Source: Globodera rostochiensis (taxonomy: Eukaryota > Nematoda > Chromadorea > Rhabditida > Heteroderidae). From it: a stretch of DNA of 64,000 nucleotides. The stretch lies in NCBI GenBank assembly GCA_018350325.1, contig JAEVLN010000022.1, positions 1,133,105 through 1,197,104 on the forward strand. Reading direction: 5' to 3'. The position numbers and the translations under genes were made by a program. Positions within the stretch are counted from its first letter, which is position 1. Every line of letters starts with the position of its first letter. Below are positions 34,101-46,100 of this stretch, in pieces. Under the pieces are notes generated by a model that was given only the letters and a program-made list of their open reading frames with translations, was not told where the DNA came from and searched no databases.

Positions 34101-37100
34101 GGGTCACATTACATCCATCGCAATTACCCTCCTCCAATCACTCCCCCCCCCCCCTCCCCCAACCATCTCATTAACAGCATTTACTGCTGCCACACATTCT
34201 GTGCCTTGCCTCCCCGCGCGTCACTAAAATATTCACACAGAGAATTTTCTTCCCCCAATTTCCGTTTGTCCCCCCCCCCCCACTCCCACTCCCATCGGCG
34301 GTGGGTGCCCGCGCAACTCTCAAACAAAACGCCACAAGTCCAATTCCCTCCCAAAATTTTTAAATTGAATAAAACGCCACAAGTTCCGAAATTTTTTGAA
34401 TTGTGAATAAACAACCGCAATACAATTATGTATTATTGTATTTAGTTTGCAAATCCACAAAATATTTTTTATTTTGCTGGCAAAAGAACGTTTCACACAA
34501 CGCGGAGGAAGAAGAAAGACACATAAATTTGGGCCATGCAGAAGGTCTACCAAAAATTGACGCGAAGGCATGAACGGAAGCAGGAGCAGCACGGCGCGGG
34601 CGGAGGCGGACCCGGCGGCGGCGGCGGCGGAGGCTATTACCCCCCGGGGTACGGCGCCGCCTACTCGCCGTCATCGGGGGGTGGCGGTGGCGGCGGCGGC
34701 GGCTACGCGTACAGCCGCTCGCGCTCCGAGACGGCGGTGAACGGCGGCGGCCCCGCCGGCGGCGCGGCCGCCAACGGGGGCGCGTACTACGGCGGCAGTC
34801 GGTCCGGCTCGCAGTTGCGCAACGGTGGCGGCCAGTCGTCCGGCTCGCAGCAGCACATCCGGCGCGAGTCGGACTTCCATGAGCAGCGGAGCCGAAGTCG
34901 CGGCGGCATGGCAGCCGGTGATTATCGCAACGGATACGCTGCAGGCGGCGCGCCTCCGCCGCCGCCGTCCGGCGCAGGCGTGGTGTCGGAACAGCACCGC
35001 TTCTACGACGCGGCCACCGGCGCGCATGGCTTCTCCGAGTCGTCCAGTTGGGAGCAGCGCGAACATTTTGAGCGCAAAATGCAGAAGGGCGCCAAGCGGG
35101 GCCTGGCCAGGGAGGGTTCAGCGACGGCACTGGCGGCACGAGACGGCTCGCGCTCTCGGCTTGTTGACACGAGCGCTTCCTATTCAAATGGGCTGGCTAT
35201 TGAGCGGGTAACGTCGGCACAAAATCGGATGGGCTTTTTGAGGGCACGCATTGATCGGGAAATGTTGTGCCCTCGGGGGGGGGGGGGGTTAGGGTTTAAT
35301 TGGTACAAAAATTTGAACATCTCGGCGAGAAACGGCACGCGAACACTTTGGCAAATCGGCGAAAGCGAAATGATCAGTCTTTCTCTTGCCCAGGAATAAT
35401 AGTGGAGTCTGATCAGTCTTTCGAATAATAGTGGTTTCTGATCAGTTTGTCCCCCTTTTTCAACATTCTCTTTCTCTCTGATCACATCTTTCTCTGATCT
35501 CTCCAAAATCCCGCTCTAACATATGTTCTGTCTGATCAACAAACAAAAACAACAAACCCATGGTTCGCATGCGGATGACGATTCACTGTGTGCTACAGGT
35601 CCAACAACAACAGCAGCAACCATGGCCTTCCGCGGACAATCCGGCACTTTCTGCCCGGGATGCCCTTCTTCATTGGAGCCGTCACGTCACATCCGGCTAT
35701 CCGGATGTGAATGTTACCAATTTTACGGGCAGTTGGAAGGACGGGTTGGCCTTCAGTGCCATGTTGCACTTTTATCGGCCCGGACTGGTGAATTGGGAAA
35801 CGGTACGGCTTTTTTGTTGGCATTCTAAAACCACCCATTTTAGCTTCGTTTTTTTTGTTTAGATTTGTGCACAAAAACCGCTGGACCGGCTCAGAAACGC
35901 GTTCGACATGTTGGAAGCGGAGTTCGGGTTGGCCAAACTGCTCGACCCGGAGGACGTGTGCGATGTGGACACGCCGGACGAGCGATCACTGATCACCTAC
36001 ATTTCGCAGCTTCACAACAGATTGGTGGACGAACCGAAGGTTTTGCCCTCGGGGCCAATGGTGGTGCCACGGGCGGAGAGTTACCGACACAGAGAATGTG
36101 CGCGGGCGGACGGGCACAATATTCTCTCTTCTCCAACAAAATCAAACCGTTCACCCTCCCGTCTGATTGATTGATTGATTGATTTATTTGTTTATTTGTC
36201 GTTCATCCCCTCTCTCTCTGTGTTCGTCTTCAACTTCTTCTCTCATCTCCCACCCAGCGCATTTATGCGCAAGAGAAAACATCACCGCGGGGGCAACGAA
36301 CGCGTTGATGATGGGCGATCGGACGGCGGCAGCAGCAGGTCCAAGGTCACTCACTAACTGCCCGCGATCATTCGCCTAATCGCATGATGAAATGTGCCCT
36401 CCCGTCGATGACTAACCCTTTAAAACGACGGCAATGTGCAGGCACTTAAACACAACAAACACAACAGCAATCGAATGAATGATTAGTGACAGAAGCAGAG
36501 ATTGTTAAATTGTAGCAGAGAAAGAGAGTGATCAACAGAGAGTTGCTTTTGATCAGTCAAAGTGATCGGTCATTAATGGGAAAAATGTAAATTTGGTGAC
36601 CAGTCCTCGTTGAGATGTTCAATTAATGGATCAAACTTTTTGACCCTGATCCGGGTGGTGGGTGCCATGGCTTTGTCTCATTATGGCAACTGCAGGGCAA
36701 CCTGGACGACCTGGTGTTGCGCCTGACCCGCGGCATTGGCATCACCAACGAGAAGCTGGACATTCTGTTGACGCGCATTGACACGGTGGACGCGGCAGCC
36801 GAGCGTGGCGAACGCATTGAGGTGTTGGAACGCCAAGTGCGCGAGATTGCGGACGACTTGCACGGGCTGAAGACGCCCATCGACGAATTATTCCTGGACG
36901 TTGACACTTTGAGACAACATCGACACGCAGACGCAGCAGACTTCAACAAACAGTCAGTGAGACAGAGCCAATCGATCGATCAGATATCGATTGATCGGGA
37001 AATGTGATCAGAACGTAAAGAGCCATTTTCTCCACAGAGTTATCGGTCTGGAACAACGTCGGACAGCTTATCTGGGTCGCCTGGAGGACGAGCTGATGCG

Positions 37101-40100
37101 CCGTCTGGGCATCAGCTCGGGGGCACGGTACGTGACGGAGCGTTACTCCTCAGCCGCCTCTTCGGCCACTCGTGGCAATGCATTCCGGCGAGTTGAAGAT
37201 GCCATCCAATGGATCCGTGATCGGACGGTTAGTGGCACTACCAATTGATCACAGAATGTCTTGACAAGATTTGAATCTCTAATGATCCCGTTCACCACAC
37301 TTCAGCACAAGCTGAACTCGATGCAGTTCAGCGAGACGCTGGACATGCTGGAGCAGAACTTCGAGCAGCACAAGCTGGACAACCGGGACATTCAAGACTT
37401 CCGCCAGACGGTGGACGAGTGCATTGCCAGACAGGTGCAGTCCGGTTCGGTTCCGGCTAATTGACTTTAGAAGAATTAATTCATTTAACCGTAAATGCCC
37501 CGCGGCCCTTCCATTTTCAGGCCGAAGTGTCAGCCGAAGACTCCTACGACTACTGCGAGTTGCTGAAGATGATGGAGTCGGAGTACCAGCAGTTGCGTGA
37601 ACTGTCTGCCGGGCGCATGATTGATTTGGTGGGTGGAAAATTTTTGCTTGCTCAATTAGTTACATAATTTGTCCAAAACTAACCCATTCATTGTGCCCCT
37701 AATTGGATCATCTCCGACAATTACAGGACTCGCTGATCGCGTTCATCCGAGCTGCACAGCTTGAGCTGCTCTGGATTAGCAAGCGGGAAGATTTGGAAGT
37801 GACGCGGAACTGGAGCGACTTGGAGCACCTGGACATCCCAATGTTGCAGAACTACTTCAAGCAGGTTAGTGAGATTGAAAATTTCATAAATTTTGATGAT
37901 GTTCGACACATTTGTAGCTGCTCCACGAGATCGAGCTGCACGAGAAGCAATTCAACGATGTGCACAACCAGGGAGCCGCACTGATCAACCAGCGACACCC
38001 GGCGGGCGAAGTGATCGAGGTGTACTTGCGCACAATGCAGAACCAATGGGATTGGTTGCTGAACCTGAGCAAATGTTTGGAGGGGCATCTGCGCGACGCG
38101 TACAATGCAAAAGCATTTGTGGAGGAGTCGGAGCAGGTCGAGCAGCAGATGCAGCAGCAGTTGGTACGTTTTGTTTCAGTTTGGAGGTGGTACTCCCATG
38201 CCGAAGTTGACGTGTCCAAATTCTTGAAACGGATTGGACCAAAAAACCCCCAAAAAATTGACTCGTCGTCTAGGACCATCTTGATCACGAGTACAGTCGT
38301 ACCGACTTCTCACTGGACGAGGGTGAACATATGCTGCGCCAACTTGATGCTATCCGTGAACACATCCAACAGCTGCACGCCCAACTCCTGTCGTTGACTG
38401 ACAGGTGGGTGATTTGGCAGTTTGTTGTTGGCACTTTGTGCCGGCTGCCAGGGTAGGGAATCCCACAATTCTTCTTCAAAATGTCGATTTTCTGTCTAGC
38501 AGATTCCCGAAAAGCTCAATTCCCCGGTCTCGAGCCCAGTTTCTAATTTTGGATTCTAAGCGTACCATTTTCACGTTTTTTGATCCGCCTAGTCACTTCT
38601 TGCCTTTCACAACACACAGAACTAATTGAACGATCAGAAATTTTGATTTTATATTAACCAATGAATGGGACAAATCAAAATGTTTGGTTCTTAAATCCGC
38701 AAAAAAATTCAATGCCCAGCCGAAACAAAAAGCGCATTTTTGTGTAGATGTGCTCAAATTTCGCCGCTTTGGCAACGCGGGGAACGCATTGGAAAGCCGC
38801 TTCTGGTGACGGCACTCTGCGAGTACAAAAGCAAAGAGATTCACATCAGACAAGGCAAGCAAGCAGTACTCACATCACTCCCCCATTCAAAATTGTTTGA
38901 TATAAAATGTTTTCTAATGGATGTTTTTCGAATGGCGCATGGCGTAGTGGTTAAAATTTGGTTTTGTGTTGGTTCGGTTCCCGTTGGGTGCGCTTGCTGT
39001 TTAAAAAAGCGCCATGACGAAAAGGAATTCACCATCTTTCGGCTGACATTTTATGATGGATAATGAAATGTTCGGAGCGCTTTTTAATTTTATTTTTTCG
39101 ATAACACATTTGATCGGATTTGAATTCTTCCGCTCTGATCGATCGATCAGACAATCATTTTAAGTCTTTTAATGAATAGAAGAAGCATTTCAGGCGACGA
39201 ATGCACTCTCTTGGACAACCATAACCAAATTCAATGGCGCGTGCGCGGCATGGACGGTGTTGAGGTGAGTGAGCGAGGTGTTCAGCACCAGCCAAAGCAT
39301 CACAACCTTCTTGAACTTCTTCAACCACAGGCCTCCTCCGTGCCGTCGGTGGTGTTCCGAATTCCGCCGCCCGACCCTCGTCTTGCCGCTTTCCTCAGTC
39401 GCCTGCACAACCAGTTCGAGAAGTTGCGCAAACTTTGGGACCGCACCCACCATCTGGTAGGAGAGGATTTTGTTGATGCAATTTGACGCCTCTGGGGCTC
39501 CACACATGCACAGGTCCGCTACAACATGGTGCTGAACACGATGCGCACAGTGCGAGCATGGGACTTGGACACATTTTTGTCCATTCCGTCCGACCAACGG
39601 GACGAGATCATCAAGGCGCTCAACGAGGACGTGAACAAACTGTTGTCCGAAATGGACGCCAACGACCCGTTGGCCAAACGCCTCAAGGAAGAACTTCGAA
39701 TGACCAATGAACACTTCTTCGACCTGTTGGGACGTGCTCAAAAGGGACCAGGTGCGAATTTGTATGGCAACAATGGCATTTTACATATACTCCTTGGGGG
39801 GATTCTTTGGTCTTTTGTGGTCTGTTCAGAACGGTGTTAAGCCAAAAAAAAAACACCTGAAGTTGAAGCTGTTCATTTGCAGAGCCCGACTATTCCAATC
39901 AGTTCGACGCCGCGTGTGCCGAGCTGGTCCGCAAGTTTGAGGAAGGCTGGAAGCAGCTGAACCACCGAGTGCAAGAGCATGTGGCCAGCAATTTGGAGCA
40001 GTTGGAGCAGCAAATCAAAGAGCATAAATCGTTTGAAGATGCTCTCCAGGTACTGTTAGACATGTTGTATAGTACTGTTGTTGAACAGCTGAACCAATAA

Positions 40101-43100
40101 ATGAATTTTTGTTATTGTGTACAGACACTGGACGTGGACGTGTCCAACGTGAAGGAGCTGTACCGCCAGCTTCCGCACCCGACGCCCACCCAACGGGCCG
40201 CCCATGACAACATGGTGCAGCGATGGCAGGACATTTGGGAGCTGTCCCGGATGTACGTGGAGCGGTTGAAGGGGCTGGAGTCGGTGCTGAACGGTGTGGA
40301 AGAGGTGACGGACATTGTGCGCCGACACGAGATCACGTTGGCCTCCTTTGACGACATGCCGGCGGCGTTGGAACGACTGCGCGGCGTGCATGCACAATTG
40401 CTGGAGCTGAACATGGTGCTGCAACAGCAGGAGAACATTGTGAAGAAGTTGAACAAGGACACGGCCACGTTGCGTCAGCACGTCGCGCGCACGCGATTCG
40501 GGGCAGCAAAGTGCGCACAATTTTCTGATTTCTTGCTTAAAACTCTTTCCGCATTTAGCCATCCGGATGTTGATCAGATTGAGGACCGCGTTTCGCAGAT
40601 CACTGTCCGGTGGGACAACGTCAATTCCCAAGTGGCGGAACGCTTACGCATTGCCGAGGAGGCTCAACAAACGCAAATGGTCTACCGTTCCCAGTACACG
40701 GAGGAGGTCAGTCAGTCCACCGGGTTCAAGCAGGGTCTGCTCCCCGAAGGGTTTTGGTTGATCCATGCCATGCATTCCTTCCTGCTGTTCAGCTTGGATG
40801 GCTTGATCGAGTGGAGGCGACCATCAACAGTTTGCGCCGTCCAGAGGAACTGCGCCCTGAAGAGTTGCAGGGACAGCTTGACCAGCTGGTGGCCGAGTAC
40901 GCGCAGCTTCAGGAACACACGGCCACCATCGAGAACATCAACAAGGAGGGCGGCAAGTTCATCAGAGACGCCAAGGTTGGCAAGCAGTACAGTACCCTTC
41001 TCTACTGTATCGGTGTGTTTCAGAGCTACGATCTTCGCCTGAGCCAGTACCATGACAGTGTGGTCAGCATCCACGGGGCATCGGAGTTGCATCGTCAGAA
41101 GCCACAGCCGAAGACGGGCGCCACCGTTGTGACGGAGGAGTTGGAGCAGTTGAACCGACGCTTTGCCGAGCTGTCCTCCGTGATTTTGGAGCGCAAAAAC
41201 ATTGTGAACGTGCTGATCCAGAATTGGCGCCGCAAGCAACAGGTGGGCCGTCGTCCGTGTTTTTTTTTGGCTTTTGTTTGTGTTGTCCCCCGCGGGGGCA
41301 CAATTCCCCCCGGGGGCAAAGTGCCTCAAAAAAAGGAGAACGAAAAGCATCGTTTTTGGCAATCGCCAAATAATTTATATAATCAATCAATTAATCAAAT
41401 GTTATTAAATGCACAAAATGCCGCCATAGAGAGCAAATCCGGTGATCAGAGTCCAATCAAAAAATCCTTTTCCTCCACCGAAATTAGTTAGCGAAATTGT
41501 GTTGGGCCCAGCTGGATGTGTTCAAAGCCGACGGACGGCACCCCCCATTAAACATTAAAATTGTTATGGCATTTTTTGTCCCATAAATTTCTCATTTTGA
41601 TCAAACCATTCATTCATTAATTACGCTTGGGAGCACAATTGATCACAAACATTTTGGTGGAGGGGGCTTTTTGGTGTCGCGGGAGTTGATCAATCAGAGA
41701 ATGAAGACGGTCAGATCACATGCCACCCTTTTGGTGGGGGGCGGGCGTTTTGCTTTAACTTTACATTTATTTTTGTTGCACTAACATTGTTGGAGACGGG
41801 GGGAAGCTTTTGTGTGTTGTGTGTTGTGTTTGTTTGCGGTTTGGTCATTGCACATTTATTATATGTAGCTGTTGCACAAAAGTGTCAAAGTTAATTACAC
41901 CAATTACCTACGCTAATTAATGATCGGTCGGTCGGTTGGTTGGATAAAATGATCAATTCCATCTGATCAGAGAGAGAGAAAAAAAGTGATGTGTATGTAA
42001 ATGGTGATCAGAAAACGAAAAAGGGATAGAGAGTGAGAGAGAGAGTTTGTGTGTGGAGGACAGAGAAAGAGAGAAATGCCTGAGGGCATTTAAATGCCAA
42101 TGCGCTCGCTGGCTGTGCTTTTTTGGGCCTTTTTGGGCCAAATTTTCGCGCCGCCGCTGTCGCAGCCAATCCTGATTTAGCTCAACCAAAATAATTCCAT
42201 GTGCCGAAGAAAAGAAAGAATGTGGTTGACCCGTTGCTGAACAAAATGCTTCCAATTGCGCACACGGCTTGGCCCAACCGGAGGTAATTAATTAATTGGA
42301 GGATTTGGATGGACACGGCGCCACGTGATTTTCTCTTTTTTACATTTAAATTAAAATTATATTTATTTGATAAGGGAACCGCTGTTCCGGGTACAGCTCG
42401 AACCCTTCGGGGGACGCGTTCATCTTCCTTCTTTTTTTGTTGTTGCTATTTGTTTGTGCCGTGTCGTTTTTTTCCCAAACCTTTCGCGCGTTGTTTCCGA
42501 TTTTTGTTGTCGACCTTTTCAAGCAGTACACATTCATTTGATCAGACAAATTCACATTTCCCCAATCATTCCCCCTCAAAGTCATTATGCTAATTGCTTC
42601 CGCGTTTTGGAGTGCCAAATGCTTTTGCAGGATGAGGAGGAGCGCCGTCGGATGGAGGAGGAGGCCAAGCGGCGCGCCTTTGAGGCCGCCCGTCGAAAGG
42701 CTTTGGAGGAGGCGGACCGTCTCCGCAAGGAGCGCGAGACGGCCGCGGTGGCGCGCAAGGCCACGGAGGAGGCGGACAGACTGCGCCGCATGCGCGACGC
42801 GGAGGAGGACGCGGAGCGGCTGAGGCGGCTGCGAGCGGAGGATGACGCGGAGCGGCTGAGGCGGCTGCGGGCGGAGGAGGAGGAGCGCAAGCGACGCCGC
42901 GCGCAGGACGACTTGGAGCGGAGACGGCGCGAGCAGCAGGAGGTGGAGGAGGCGGAACGTCGAAGACGGCGGTGGGAAGACGAGCAGAAGAAGGTGGGCG
43001 GGGAGAGCAGCAGCAGCTTGTGCTGAAACGGGTTGAATTTGTTGGCTTTTGAGCCCGATCTGATCGGAACAATTGCTTTTTGAATCCCGATCTGATTGGA

Positions 43101-46100
43101 GGGGTTGTGAGCTCCGCTTTTATTATCCCGTAGGGTTTGACCCGGGGAGTTCAAACTCGGCTTAAATCGACTTGACCTGATCGGAAGGGTCGATGCCAGA
43201 CCCTTCCGATCAGGTCAAGTCGATTTAAGAACTTTATAGACCCCCGATCTGATCGGGAAGGTCGAACCCGGACCTTTTTTAGGACAGAAATCTTTTTTTG
43301 GGCTTCGTTTTGACTTTCGAGTGAGTGAACGCGCCGCTCTTCATTTTCAATTTCAATTTATTAGGCGTGGCTTTTTTTGCATTTTAATTCGCTTTTTTTT
43401 TTGTCGATGCCTCGCAGAGGCTTTGTTCTGCTGCTTAAAAGGAACAAAAGCTCTGCAACAAAAAAATATGCCCGTGCCGGACGAACGAACATTTTTATCC
43501 AAAAATAAAATGCCAAATTTGTTTTTTGAAAACAAAAAAAGTTCGTCTTTTGCCTGACGGGGAGGGGGCGGGGAGAGTTTGTTTTTGGCTAAGCTTTTTT
43601 TATGATTATTTTTTTAGATTAGAAAGCATTAAATTTCGTTTTGCAGTACTGTAATGTGCCCGTTCTCTGTTGGCGACCCATTTTATTGTGCACAATTTAA
43701 ACTTTATGGACAAATTTTGCACCGTCGTGCACCACCTCCCCCTCCATTTTGTGCCAGAATTTTTGATACATACCTATGTATGTACTGCTTGAACTTGATG
43801 ATGAATTAACCCCATGCAGGCGCAAGAGATACGGCAGGCGGAACGCGTTGAGGAGGCGCCACTGTTTGAACCGCCGCCGCCGGCGATTCCGATCGCGCCA
43901 CGGATCACCGAACACGAGGACGAGCCGCAAATGTTCCAGGAGGTCCCCCCCCCGGGCAAATTTGTGCCATAATTAACAGAAACTTGGCATTTTAGGAGAC
44001 AGTGACAAAGACACAGTTTTACGAAATGGAAGGCGTTTTGCACAAACAAACCGGCGAAATACTCACTTTTGTGGAGGCAATTCGCCAAGGTCTGCTCAAT
44101 TTGAGCGCGGGCGGCGAATTCTTTGACATTGTCAGCGGCCAAAGCGTTTCATTGGACAAAGCGGTGGGTTTTTGATTTTTTGATCAGAAAAAAATGGAGA
44201 GCATTTTGATCGATCAGCTCTATTTTTTAAGGTGGACATGGGATTGATCAGTGAGAACATCACCGAAATTTTGAACGGACGCCAAGGCATCAAACATCCG
44301 GAGACGGGCCAAGAGCTCACGCTGCTGGAGGCCATCCAAATCGGCCTGTACGACCCGGACTCGCGCCAGCTGCGCGACATCAAAACCGGCGAACTGCTGT
44401 CGTTGTTCGACTCGCGGCACATTTGTCCGACGGACGTGCAGCATCGTCTGATCAAAATGGGCGTGTTGAAGTTGCCGCCCATGGAGTTGGAGCAGGCGTT
44501 GAAGAACGGCAAGTCGGCAATTGAACATTCTCATTTTATTGCGCATGTTGTTAGGCGTGCTAAATCCGACCAGCGGTGTGTTCCGCGGCAAGTACGTGCA
44601 GGACCCAATCTCGTTGCGTGACGCGCTCGCGCACGGCTACATCCAGTTCCCGAGTGCACAGCCCCTGCTGGCGTTGACGCTGACCGACTGCATTGCGGAC
44701 AGTTTTGTGGACGCGCATTCCGGCGAGTTTGTTGACCGCTTTGGCACGTCCGGCGAGCGGTTCACGCTGCGCGACGCGCTCGACAGACAGCGACCGCTTG
44801 TCAAAGACAACGTGCGCGAGTGCATCAACACGGCGACCAACCATCGGGTGACCATCGCTGAGGCAATGCTTGCGCATGCGCTCAACCCGCGCTCAGGCAA
44901 ATTCACCGACCTGCAGAGTCGTGCCGAGCTGTCGCTTCGGCAAGCGCACGACCTTGGGCTGATTCAGAAGCCGCAAACACTGACCGAAGTGGTGGAGAAG
45001 GGACTGCTCGACACCGCCGGACATTTCAGCGACCGTGGAAATCGCTTCACCCTGTTGGAGGCCATCAACTCGGGCCTGTTGGACCCGGAAGTGCGTCACA
45101 TTGTGTCCGAGCAGGACCAGGAAGTGATTTCCATTGGGGAGGCATTGGAGCGTGGACTGTTGTCGCCGGAAGGCAAAATTGTGCTCAGCTGGGGCGAAGA
45201 CGGCCATCCGGCGCGTCAGATGGACTTGCATGACGCGCAGCGCCAAAGCTTGCTGACCCGACGTGTCCGTCACACAATCTTCGACGTGAAGGGCATCAAG
45301 AATGCGGAGAGCGGTGCAACGCTGAGCTTCAACGAGGCGGTTGAAGCGGGCGTCATGCAGGTGTGTGGCCACTACTGGCAGGAAATCGCGGGCATGGCAC
45401 TTTGGCGTGTCGCACTGTCCCGGTTTGACTGTGTCCTCCCCCCCCCCCCAACCCTTTGGCGTTAACCCCGGGTTGGCCGTACCCTCCTCCCCCACCCTTC
45501 CCTGCCTCCTCTCCCACCCCTCCGGCTTTAACCCCGAGTTGACCGTGCCCTCCTCCCCCACCCCTCCGGCGTTAACCCCGAGTTGACCGTGCCCTCCTCA
45601 CCCAACCCTCCGACGCTTACCCACCCCGGTTTGACCGTGCCCCCCCCCCCCGCCACCCCTCCGGCGTTAACCCTTGACCGTACCCCCCCCCCACCCCTCC
45701 GGTGCTTACCGTAATTAAAAGGAAGTGGGAAGCTCAAATGGACGAGAATGTTCCTCAAACACTCTTAAACTTTAACAGGTGCAAACCGAACGTGTGCTGG
45801 ACCAAAGCGTACGCCAAACCCTTCCGCTCGCGGACGCTTCTCACCAGGGCTTGGTCGATGCTGCGCTTGCCGACATCCTTACGGCCCCCAGCGGTCTGTC
45901 CGACGGTGGCACGGAAGTGTCGTTGATTCGTGCAGTCGCCAAGGTGTTGATGAACCATTATCAATCTAAACGTCCCTAAATCGTTGTTTTAAGGGACTCG
46001 TGGACGCTTCCAAAGGCGTGGTGGTCGACCCGCGCTTCCAACGTGAACTCTCCGTTCGCGAGGCGTACGACCGTGGCATGTTCACCTCCCTGCGTGCCGC

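Larger units (their letters stand above)
29943..34535 (+). other. Large intron between CH1 and CH2 exons
   Basis: Apart from the two satellites listed separately, it holds many G or C runs (for example 30959-30974, 33145-33182, 33306-33330) and no recognisable exon. Phase 0 on both sides. Confidence 0.55.

Noticed and set aside
38855..38884. GT donors just after the SH3 exon (for example GCA, GTACTC)
   Set aside because: They put the next exon out of frame and destroy the conserved GDEC-LLDN segment.
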